The position numbers and the translations under genes are program-made. From assembly GCF_003573695.1 (NCBI RefSeq), contig NC_039368.1, positions 77,948,374-78,012,373 of the forward strand: 64,000 nt of DNA, read 5' to 3'. Below are positions 21,243-31,832 of the stretch, one piece after another. This DNA comes from Papaver somniferum (lineage: Eukaryota; Streptophyta; Magnoliopsida; Ranunculales; Papaveraceae). A model generated the notes under the pieces. The model was not told the origin of the DNA and did not search any database. It worked only from the letters and a program-made list of their open reading frames with translations. Position 1 is the stretch's first letter. The number at the start of each line of letters is the position of its first letter.

Positions 21243-24098
21243 ATGTCAAGTGTACAAGAACAAGAGTTACAAGACCATTATAATGATGTTATGAGTAGTG
21301 ATGGTGAGGATGATGATGTTGAGATGCTAGATTCTGTGAATGAGGATCCAACTGTTGGTTGTGCACCTGCCTGTCCTGCACCAGTTTCACGTGGAAAGAA
21401 AAATAAACTTAGATCCCAAGTTTGGGAATTTTTTAAACTTGTTAAATATAAAGATGGAACAAAGAAGGGAGTGTGCAAGGCTTGTAATGTAGGATATAAA
21501 TATGAAAGCCAAAAAGGTGGAACCTCAGCCATGAAAAGGCATAAGTGCCCTAACCGTCAGTCTATGGACGTAGGGAAAATGATATTATCTGCAAACAATG
21601 GCCAGTTGTCTACCCGCGTACGCAAAGTTGATCAGATGAAATTACGAGATCTGTTTTCAGCATTACTCATTGCAAGAAATGTTCCATTTGCTTTGGTGGA
21701 GTGGAAAGAATTTAGGGATATATGTACTTATTTAAATGAGGATGCTAAACTAATATCAAGGAATACTGGGAAATCCGATGTAGTAAAGAAACATAAAGCA
21801 CAAAAAGAAATTATTCGCAACAGATTGAAACTTGCTCCAGGTATGATTCAAAGTTTCAAATCCTAATGACCCATATGTTTTGTTTATACTTTTATGTATG
21901 AGTAATTGATTAATATGATGTGCTAATGTGTATGTCTCACCCTTACAGGTAGGATATGTCTAACATCAGACATGTGGACTTCTGTAACAACTACTGGATA
22001 TATAAGCTTAACTGCGCACTATCTTGATCAAGATTGGGTGTTGCAAAAGAAGCTTCTGAATTTATGTCCTCTTCCACCACCTCATACAGGTAAAGCACTT
22101 ACTGTTATTTCTTTATCTTATTCTTCAATATAAATTCATGATAACTTTTCTCCTTTCTACTACCTCAAAACAGGTGAACACCTTTCTACTAAGTTATTTG
22201 CTATGATAGAAGACTGGGGAATTGAAGACAAGGTATCCAACATCACCTTGGATAATGCTGCAAATAACGGAGCTTGTGCTGGAATTATGAAGAGTAGACT
22301 TGTTGCAAAGAAGATCTTTTTGAACGATGGAAAATTCTTTCATGTGCGTTATTGTGCTCATATCTTAGCTCTTATTGTAAAAGAAGGACTTAAGAAGATT
22401 GATCCAGCCGTGATTAAGATAAGAGCGTCAGTGAAGTCCCTTAAAAAGTCCCAAGTAAGAAAACAAAAGTTCTTGGACATTGTTAATACTTTAGGAATGT
22501 CTGGAATAAAAAGGGGTATTCGTCAAGACGTAAAGACAAGGTGGGATTCCACTTCTATTCTGTTTCTTTTATAACTTATAAAGTTAGATAATTGTATTAA
22601 TGTTTATTATATACTCACTGAATGTTTGTTTTATACAGGTGGAATTCAACTTATCTTATGTTAGATAGTTGTATCCTGTATAAGCCAGTTTTCTCTCATT
22701 CGAAGTTGGTAGATTCAGACTATGAAGACTGTCCAACTGATGAAGAATGGGAACAAATTGAAGTAGTCACAAAGTTTCTCAAGGTGTTTCATGATCTCAC
22801 AAAGATATTTTCTGGTAGTAAGTATCCTACTTCCAATCTGTATTTTGAAAGAATTTGTCAAGTTCAGGTGTTACTAAAGAAAGAAAGTAGAAATGATATT
22901 GAATTCATTAGGAACATGGTAAAAGAGATGCAAGCAAAATTTGATAGTTATTGGAAGGAGTTGAGTCCTATATTGGCTATGGCAGTTGTGTTAGATCCTA
23001 GATCGAAAATGAATTTTGTGAAATTTACTTACTCCAAGTTGTATCCTGAGGTGAGAGAATTAGAACGTGAAGTTAATGAAGTGCGCAGTAATATGACAAC
23101 ACTTTTTAATGAGTATTACACCTTGTCAAGTTCAAGAGCTTCCAATAGTTGTGCAACTCAGAATTTGGGTATTAAAAATGGTGGGAATTCTGCTGCCGAA
23201 GAAGGGAGTGATTTTTTTCAGGTAATTACTGTCAACTGTGATTTTTTCAAAATGGTGGGAATTCTGCTGCTGACAGTTAAAGCTTACTTAACTGAACCCT
23301 GTTGTCTTTTGAATTATTGCTTTTCATCTTAAAATATGTTGTCTTTTGAATTACTATCAACTGTGGATGTAGTATGTGATGGTGTTAGCTTGTTTCTAAG
23401 ACTTTTAAGACTCATATATTCATAGTTCACTCACTTCTAGGTTGTTTCATGCAGGAACATGTTGCAACACAGGAAAGTGGTGGTGATGTACTAATTGACT
23501 TGTCAGAGTTAGATGAATATCTTGGCGAGTCGTACAGGGGTTGTCTAAATTCACCACTCGACATCCTAAATTATTGGAAGAACCATGAACAACGATTTCC
23601 GGTACTTTCAAGAATGGCAGGGGATATTTTGTCAATTCCTATTTCAACTGTCGCTTCAGAATCTGCATTTAGCATTGGAGGAAGGGTAATTGATCGATTT
23701 CGCAGTTCCTTATTACCTGAAAATGTTGAGGCGTTGATAACAACTCGTGATTGGGAATATGGAATTGGTAAGAAAATCAATAATATTTTTTTTAGTTGAA
23801 TGTCTAAATCTTGTATATAAGTTATAAGTTATAACATTGGTTGTTTTTATCCATGTAGGAAAAGAAGATATGGATGAGAACAATGGGATTATTGAAGAAG
23901 ATGTATTAGGATTTGAACCTGATGCAGTGGAGGATGGGGCAGTGGAGGATGTGGAGGAAGTAAGTTCTTATGCGTCTAATTAGTATGCGTACTTCTTCAA
24001 TATAAAGCGGGGTAATTATGCAAATTCCATGTTTTTGACTCGAATCTTTTCTTTTTTTGGTTTATTTTTTCTTGAAATTACAGATTCATATTGAATAG
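21243..24098 (+). CDS. hAT transposase (BED finger, DDE/RNase H-like core, dimerisation domain)
   Basis: Conceptual splicing gives exons 21243-21840, 21949-22089, 22174-22540, 22639-23221, 23455-23767, 23859-23959 and 24084-24098. All introns are GT-AG, the frame is kept throughout, and the product is about 705 residues. If the last intron is retained, the frame ends at 23983 (about 708). A BED-type finger has C78, C81, H100 and a nearby Cys. The catalytic triad candidates are D207 (LTSDMWTS), D273 (ITLDNAANN) and E632 (ASESAFS). RYCAHILAL and KTRWNST are further family blocks. The hATC dimerisation domain spans about 580-660. The start is the first in-frame ATG after the acceptor AG at 21217-21218; a GTG three codons earlier is not needed. 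The leader is spliced too. The protein would cut and paste this element in the nucleus. Confidence 0.9.
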
Positions 24099-25634
24099 TT
24101 GGAGCAACTCAAATATAGATATGGAATATGAGAATGTTTTTTGGACAAACAGTTATTTATCACTTACCACTTACCAGTGTCTCCAAATATTGCATAGAAA
24201 AGAGATTGGAGATGTTTTTTTGGACAATTAACACTTTTTTTGATTAACCACACAATATATATTTTGTACAGGAAGTGGTTGTTAATATCTTTATTGTCGC
24301 ACTTGGTGATACAAATTACAAACAATGGTATTGCTACAGTCTCGGAGGATTTTTTTCTTTGTGGAAAATATCACATCATGACATGAACTGATGAAGTACT
24401 GTAACTAAAGTATTTAAACTACTAATGACTAGTATTTGTAATTTGTGTTCTTTTAATCCTTTAAATGCAAAATTAGTTTAGTTTTGCAATTTTGAGTTTT
24501 TGAATGTGGCCTGAATATGGCCGGAAGGCCCGGAAATAGCCCAGAAATCGATTTCTGGCGAGTTGACTCAACATAAACCAGCTAACCCGTGAGCTCCCGT
24601 GAACCCGCAAGCTTTACCCGGGATAGGCGCGGGTTGAAGAAATGACCACCGGTGAAGAATTTCAACCCGCAAGCTTAGGCTTGTATTAACCCGTAACCCG
24701 CGGGTTGGTCACAAGCCAGCCCCGGCCCCCCCGTTTGCCAGCTCTACTCCCGTATCTTACTCGAGGCTAAACTCAAAGAAGATGCCCTTGAAATGGATCG
24801 ACTATTGATTAAACTCTTTAATCAAGATAAAAATCATCTGGGGAGCCTGTCATACCAACTACTTCTGATTCTGCTGTGATATTAGAAAATGTGACTAATT
24901 CTAATCGTGTTTCTCTAATGAAAGAGCATCAGAAGCTAAAATACAAACCCTTCCTCGTGGAAAAGATGTGCTGGTATCTTCCTCTAATCAAGGAAACTTC
25001 ACGTAGCTCGAAAGAAAGAAATCTCCTAACGGTGTTGTTAAGTATGTTCACTCAAATCACTCAGGTGATCAAAAAGTGTGTCTCTTTTGTGATTCAAAAG
25101 TAAATGTTGAGAAACAAATCTAGGTTGAATGACAATTCTATTGTTCGACTTCAACACACCTTAGATTTAATTCTCAAAGGTGTAGCTGATATTCGTATGT
25201 ATAAACCAATTGGTTTTAGTAATCACCCTGTGAATCCTTCTAGGAAGTCATTTCCATTTGTTCAAGCTTGTAACAGTAAACTTAACACAAATCGTCCGAG
25301 AAAATTTCAAAAAGGATCTTCTTCGGTTAAAAAGGGAGATGCTGTTGTTCTTGATGTGAGTAAGTTACTATAATAAGGAAGCAAAAATGGAGGTGTGAAA
25401 GACAACCTAAATTTTATTATTGAAGGATACAAAGAGCTCATAAACAGGTTGTTAAATTCCTCTTGTCAAAAACCTTCAGGTAAGAATCCATACTATGCGT
25501 CGTATTTTGATGATAGTAAGTTTTATGATAACTTTTCACATCAAAAAGTTTTCCCTCAAAAGATTAGGAAAAAGAGGTTTAACCATGAACAACACTCATT
25601 TGATGAGCACAAAGCTCATACTTGTGCTAATTAA

Positions 25635-27932
25635 TCACAAGGGTTCAATTCTTACTCATGAAAAATCATATTGAGTGAGATATGCTAATAATCGGGTTTA
25701 CTTTGGTAAAATGCCTTCTGCTTAGTTGAGTTATTTTCTTATCGTCCATAGCTAAAACTATTGTCTACAGATATCTTTGCATAAGTATTGTTTTGTCTCA
25801 AAAATCACTTCGATTGTTTTCTTTTTATTTATAAAATAAAAAAAAAATTGTTGCAACTAAGTTGTCTGCTACTTTTATGCTCTAAATTTTTTCTCTCTAT
25901 GGAAATATAAAATTTGTTGAGCCAAAAATTGTGAAAGAAAATCTTCACGTAGCAATATTTTGCTATTTTCGTTCTACCTTGTAAAAAGGTACGTTGCGGT
26001 TTTAGTTCTTCTCTTAGGTTCGGATTGTGTTGGTACGGGTACCTATATACTGCTTGCCACGACCTTTTATTCAAACCTTAAAATTTGCCCTCCATAAGAA
26101 ATCATTCAAATACCGAACCTATTGAGTCACGTACATGTACTCGAGGTTATTTTCTTTTTGTCAAGAATGTCTTCACCTTCTTGCACTTGTGATTTTACAA
26201 AAGGTTTTCTTTATAAAGGTATTAGTTTCAAGTCCAAAGGGAGGAAGAAAAGAACCCTAGTACAAGTTAAGGGTCAAAATCTAAATGTCTCATGCTACTA
26301 TGCATATACTCATCAAGATATTGAGAATGATTAGATGGTTTCGGCCAAAGTGGTTCATGATTTTCTTAAATATTTTGAGGAAGCAAAACGGCAGCTCGTT
26401 GATACTAATGAAGGGTCTTCATGTGTTAAGAAATGAGTTGAAAAAGGTTAACTCTGACCTTGTTCTCATGAAGACACGTGTTAAAGATCTTCTCAATGAG
26501 GATATATTCTCTGAAGAAGCAGTGGATGCTGGCAATCACAAGCTCAAAGGTCTCAAGACTTGTGTGGGTTCCGGATGTGTTAATTGATTTCAGTTCATGA
26601 TCGGTTTTGCTGGCTTGGTAGTTTTTTATTTTTAGCTTGTTTATTTTTGTTATGTCTAGGAAACTTCTTATGAGAATTTATTCTTGTGTTTTAAGAAGGA
26701 TACCTAGGGTTTGGAATAGCCTAAATTGTGATTACACATAGCTATTTCCAACGATTTTCATCTTGCAATGTTTTTAGATTTATTTATTTAAATTCTAAAA
26801 TTTATTTGGAAGATGATTTTGCGGTATTAATCTTTATTGGTTTTATATATGCAAATAATGTTATGGGATGTCCGTGAACTATGATTGTCCCATATATGTC
26901 AAAAGTTAAGTCTATCACGTCAGTATGCAAATATTGATGGAAAATAGAATGAACTTTTGATGACAAAGATTAAGTCTATGATATCATTATGCAAATATTG
27001 ATGAAAATGGAATGAATATTTGAATATTTCGCAGTATTGATCTTTGCCTGATCCAATTCTATGTGAAAGTACTGTATGGCTCCGTAAGTTTTCTTAGGTT
27101 GAGCATTTCCGATTAAATTAATCATTGAGGTTCTCTTGTGGTTAATCTAATTGAGTTTTCTGGATACAAATTCATGTTTCATGTAATTTGTTAATGTCTA
27201 AAGAAATCCTTATTTTCTTGTAAAAGTAAGGTCGCTCTTGTTGTTCTTTCGAGAATGACATTTTATGGGGAAAATTTCTTAATTGAACTTGTGATTAATT
27301 TCCAAATCATTATGGGGAGTGCAGCTGTGGAATATTGTAGGAGTTTTCTTGTATCTTTATAAACTCCTTGATGAATACACTAAGTTTCGACTATATGAAA
27401 TCATCGAAACAAAGTTGATATGTTCTCTTTTAGTCATGAAGTATCTCTATGAGAATTTCATTATGATCCCGCTAGTTTTCGTACCTTTGCCAATTTATAT
27501 TGAAAAAAAGGGGGAGAATTATTGTGCAGTTCACACTATAAATACATATGGTTTACGGATCATTATGTAAGGGGGAGTGGTTTTCATTGTGAGATGAAGT
27601 ATTGACTAAAGGGGAGTGATACATATCACCGTAGTATTATTGACAAAGTTGTGATACAATTGGACTTTGATGTTGTGTAATAATACTATGACATTGTTTA
27701 ACAATGATTGAGAAAAATTGTTTTCTTATTGTTATGTCTACGGATCTTCAACAACTATGATACTGAATTGAACACGTTCAGAATCACTGGAGTACTTGGA
27801 AGTGACGAAGATTTCGATTAATATTGAAGAACCAAGGAAATCAAGCATTTGGATGAGAAGCTACAAAGTTTACTTATTTTGTAATCCATATGTATTGGTA
27901 GATTTCTCACTAAAATTGACAAAGGGGGAGAT
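25635..27932 (+). other. Non-coding 3' region of element A with serial polypurine tracts
   Basis: No credible long frame. Polypurine tracts of the AAGGGGGAG type occur at 27503-27517, 27569-27580, 27608-27616 and, directly before the LTR, 27921-27932. A 55- to 60-bp imperfect tandem repeat built on TATGCAAATATTGATG is at 26904-27022. Element B has the mirror set of tracts, so they are a family trait. A 100-codon frame at 26285-26587 has no recognised domain. Confidence 0.6.
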
Positions 27933-30531
27933 TGTTAGAGCACTGCTCGGTCGAACTCGCAAGCGTTGCTATCTCAAGCTTGTTTGTCAAGTTTAGTGGT
28001 GAAAACTATGAATCTTGATTTCTAGTCTACTTTAGCTATATCTCGGATTATGATAGAATGTGTAGTTGAACTTTAGACTTCACGGCGTTCATCGATTGAA
28101 GATGAAAAACTACTAAGGGGAGCTTGTGGAACTTCAAAAATAAAAGGTATGTGGAGACTTGAACTCATCTATCACTAGGAAATCTATTTCTATTATATAT
28201 CCTATTAAGACAAAAGTCGTATAGCTATATAGACTTAACTTTATACACACTAGTGAAATCGCACGCGCGATGCGCTTACCTCCGGGAACTTCCAAGGTAG
28301 ATATTTTAGTCTGCAGAAAAGAAAAATAAGAATTTCTAAGTGCCAAATAAAAACCTAAGTATTTACCCTCAAAAGAGTACTCTCGAGCCACTTTTTACAT
28401 AGGCATACAAATCCAGTATATTTCACCAAACCATATTGTAAGAAACGCCAACTACTACCTGGTTCTTCTCGATCTTCACTTTTCAGTATTTTAAACTCTC
28501 TGCATATAATTTGGTATCATTTTTCAGATCTAGATGATATCACTTTTAAGAGCATTCAAACGTCAATGGTAGTACTCTTTCAGTCGGTAGAAGTCATCTA
28601 CGTCTACAATCGTAGGAACAACTCCACCAGAAATGGGTTCCATAAATGAATCAAAAAAAGGTTTGTACTGAATAATTTTCTGATGTGAGCTAAAGTAGTT
28701 TTAACATCCGACCTAAAACTTATATTGATTGAACAGTTCTAATGAAAGAGACTTCTGACTGTGAATGTTGGTCTCGCATCTCAAAAATCTAATGCACTTT
28801 CAAAGAAGCTAGTAGCTCAAACTGTATATCGTACATTATGGATACCCATGGACGGTCCTTTGTACCTATGTAGTAGAGGGAGTCGCAAACCAAAGAAAAA
28901 TGTTCCTTTGTCCTTTCCTCTCAAGGGACCTGTAATATTAAACAGTTAACAATCCACGATCAAATACAAAAGGACACACATCTACAATCAAATCTTAAGA
29001 ATTTAGTTGATAAAGATACTGAAATGTTAAACAACTAAATAAACTAGGACCGATACATGAAGTTTAATCACCAAAATTGAGAGTGGAGAAAGAAAGTACC
29101 GAACTGTGCTCAATGTACTTGGCCCTAATCATCTTCTTATAGAATAAATATAAGTATACAGTGTTGCAAAATTCGAAAGAATTAGCAGATAAAGAAGAAA
29201 ATATGTGCTGGTAAGATTTTTCCTTAACCAAGTTCATATTTTATTCTTGACGAAATTCAAAAGATGATCATGTGAAAATCGCTTGGTAACATCTTACATG
29301 ATTTGTTGAGACAGTCATTTAATGTAGACTCGGAATGTTTCGTATTGATCATTTGATCACTTGAAAATTGATTTGAAGCTAATAGTTTGTGTGAGACAGC
29401 TATTCTTGTCTTCTAATAATGTTTCAATGATTATTATAACGATTAACCATTGATTGGATATAACACAGTATGCGTACTTGTATGCTAACTGTTGTAGATA
29501 TATTCCAAGTCCGGGAACTTAGTATGCATACCTGTATGCATACTGATTTAACAGTTGAAGTCCAGGAACCATAGTATGCATACCCGTATATGTACTAATT
29601 TCAACTAATGTTGGTCGTGAATGACAGTATGCGTACCCGTTTGCATACTAGCGAACAGACCAGGTCTGGGAAGTCTAGGTATGCGTACCTGTTTGCATAC
29701 CTGGGTGGGTTTAAGTTCTAAAATCGGTTTGTTGCTGAACAAATATATTTATAAAATAAGGAATGCAATCTTTTGCAAACCGTGGCTATAATGTTCACGA
29801 ATTGATTCAAGTGAATCAAAATCGATTTTGCTTCGATTGTGTCTTGTATATTTCTATGAGAATATAAACAATTGAACAACTCTATAACTAGTTTCATTTG
29901 AGTCATTTGAACTAGTTGTGATTAAGATGAACAAGGTTGATATTAAAGTGTTCATATAGCTAACTTCGGTTAACCATTGTTGAGCCAACAAAGTGTACAC
30001 GTTTAGGTACTGTTACCCATATCTAAATGAAGTCACATTTAATTTGTGTGTAACAAGCTAAGTTCTATCTAACGGTTGAAAGATATTAGCTTGAATCTAA
30101 TCAGTTTTTCATATAACGGTGAATATTGAATGCTTTGTTACCAAGGTAACATTTATTACAAACCCTGATTTGAAGACTATATAAAGGAGAACTCTAGCAA
30201 CTCGGAAACCTAATCCCCACACCTCATGTGTGATACTAGTTGCGACTAGAGTTGATTCTCCTTTAACCTAGGTTTTTCTAAAACCATTATAGGTTAACGA
30301 CTTAATGACTTCATTGGGATTCTTAAGCCAGACCCAACTATTTTCTCTGTAGTTACATGTTTTGATCTTACTTTGTTCTATCGTAATGAGTACTATCTTC
30401 TCTAAGATTTTCTCGAGATTCAATCTCCGATATGTAAGATAAAAAAAAGTAGTCACAAACATCTTCGTCTCATCGTTTATGATTCCACAATATCTTGTTC
30501 GACTTCCATACGATTAAGATTTGTTATAGGT
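27933..30531 (+). repeat. 3' LTR of element A, first part, with an insertion
   Basis: Starts TGTTAGAGCACTGC directly after the final polypurine tract and follows the 5' LTR through TATA (30178) to CGATTAAGAT (about 30530). It then breaks off and another LTR starts. About 30 bp of the LTR (17184-17214 in the 5' copy) are replaced by a 954-bp insert (28247-29200). The palindromic module is at 29465-29705. Confidence 0.8.
28247..29200 (-). mobile_element. Insert in LTR, possibly a small Helitron-like element
   Basis: 954 bp absent from the 5' LTR. On the minus strand its end reads GCGCATCGCGCGTGCG, a GC hairpin, followed 6 bases later by CACTAG and then T, which is how plant Helitrons end (hairpin, CTRR, T). 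The other end begins TTTCTTCTTT and has no convincing TC start. About 30 bp of target were lost, which is unusual for a clean Helitron insertion. No helicase coding. Alternative: filler DNA at a repaired break. Confidence 0.35.
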
Positions 30532-31832
30532 TGAACCCACCAAGCGTTGGTATGTCAAGTTTGGTTGTCATATTTTAGTGACTCAAAACTCAATTAAAGA
30601 GTCGCTTGATTATGTACTAGAGACAACTTTGTATAGGTTAGGCTAAAAATATTAGGATTATGAGACATACAAGTATTACTCGAACACTTGAAGAATGTGA
30701 AGAAGTAAAGAGCTACATCGACAACATCATCCTTAATCTTGAGGTTAGTAATACTTTGACTTGCACTGTTTCATTCCTAACGTATCTTTCAAGTCGTGCT
30801 ATATTGAAAACATAACTGCGAAGCTGTGAATGATTATACTCTAGTAGTATCAGTTGTGTACATGAACTTAAACATTTATATAATAAGGAATGCAATATTT
30901 TCAAACCGTGGCTATAATGTTCATAAATTTATTCGAGTGATTTTGCTTCAATTGTGTTCATGTATGCTTCTATGAGAATATATCAATTGAATAACTCTTT
31001 AACTAGTTTCATTTGAGTCATTTGAACTAGTTATGGTTAAGGTGAATAAGGTTGATATGAGAGTGTTCATATGACTAACTTCGGTTAACTATTGTTGAGC
31101 CAACATGGTTTACACGTTTAGGTACGGTTACATAAACCTAAATGAGGTTACATTTCATTTGTGTGTAACAAGATAAGTTCGATCTGACGGTTGAAAGATA
31201 TTAGCTTGGTTGAATCAGGTTTTTCATCTAACGGTGAATATTGAATACTTTGTTAACAAGGTAACTTAGATTGCAAACCTTGATTTGAAAACTACATGAA
31301 GGAGAACTCTAGCAACTGGGAAACCTAATCCGCACACTTCTGTGTGCTACTAGTTCATAGCTAGAGTCGATTCTCCTTTAACCTTAGGTTTCTCATGAGA
31401 CCCTGGAGGTTAACGACTTGAAGACTTCATTGGGATTATGAAGCCAGACCCAACTAATTTCTCTGTAGTTACGTGTTCTGATCTTGCCCGATTCTATCGT
31501 CTAAGTACTATCTTCTCTAAGATTTGCTCGATATTTAATCTCCGATAGGAAAGATAAAAATAATCGCAAACACCTTCGTCTCATCGTTTTTGATTCTACA
31601 ATATCTAGTTTCGCTTCCATATGATTTAGATTATTGTGAGGTGATTGATAATACTAGGTTGTTCTTCGGGAATATAAGCACGGTTTATCAATTAGTTCCT
31701 GTTCAACTTGATTTATCAAAAGACAGAACAAAACTCATGGGTATTTCTGTAAGAGACAGATTTATCTATTCCAATAGACTTTTCTGTGTGAGACATATTT
31801 TTTTTATCAAGTCTTCGACTTTGGGTCGTAGC
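30532..31832 (+). repeat. Related LTR (subfamily 3), left part
   Basis: Opens TGTTATAGGTTGAACCCACC, unlike element A. Its first 330 bp resemble the minus-strand LTR at the window's right end (63880-64000), for instance in the GTTTCATTCC(C)TAACGTATCTTTCAAGTC stretch. From about 30870 it follows the A-type LTR again. It is cut at 31832 by element B and continues at 48416-49018, ending CGCATTTTCA, about 1.9 kb in all. It lacks the palindromic module. No flanking 5-bp match was found, so it may be a recombined solo LTR. Confidence 0.6.

Larger units (their letters stand above)
19739..24746 (+). mobile_element. hAT superfamily DNA transposon, apparently complete (5008 bp)
   Basis: Terminal inverted repeats TAGAGCTGGCCAAC (left) and TAGAGCTGGCAAAC (right, read on the minus strand) differ at one of 14 bases. 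The element is flanked by an exact 8-bp duplication CTCCCGTA (19731-19738 and 24747-24754), the hAT signature. Subterminal regions (19760-19920 and 24530-24730) are packed with AACCCG/CGGGTT units, the usual kind of transposase-binding repeats. The TIR start resembles that of rice nDart/aDart elements (from memory). Between the ends is a multi-exon transposase gene that reads without a lesion. It sits within gag of element A and is therefore younger than A. Confidence 0.95.
19384..25634 (+). pseudogene. Gag-like gene of element A, split by a hAT transposon
   Basis: Starts with ATG at 19384, soon hits TAG (19456-19458), then continues in the same frame through an acidic block (TDESDSEVEEE) and a heptad-rich coiled-coil stretch to the hAT insertion at 19739. 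After the insertion and its duplicated 8 bp the same coiled-coil frame resumes at 24748 (REAKLKEDALEMDRLL-like character). Further gag remnants lie at 24876-25634 with stops at 25101 and 25371, including a C-x2-C remnant of the zinc knuckle (near 25078). It corresponds to the two gag frames of element B. It is dead by point mutation as well as by the insertion. Confidence 0.7.
16868..30531 (+). mobile_element. Sirevirus-like Copia element A (gag-only, interrupted)
   Basis: A plus-strand LTR retrotransposon: 5' LTR 16868-19317, primer site 19320-19331, broken gag (19384-25634, interrupted by the hAT element), a long non-coding 3' region with four polypurine tracts, then the start of the 3' LTR at 27933. 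The LTR begins TGTTAGAGC and ends in CA. Its size, Met-tRNA type primer site, serial polypurine tracts and palindrome-rich LTR are features I associate with Sirevirus-type Copia elements. Without the hAT insert the internal part is only about 3.6 kb and has no pol. The 3' LTR is rearranged from 28247 onward, and I found no matching target duplication for the whole element. Confidence 0.8.

Noticed and set aside
21278..21532. 84-codon minus-strand frame in the hAT region
   Set aside because: Antisense to the first transposase exon.
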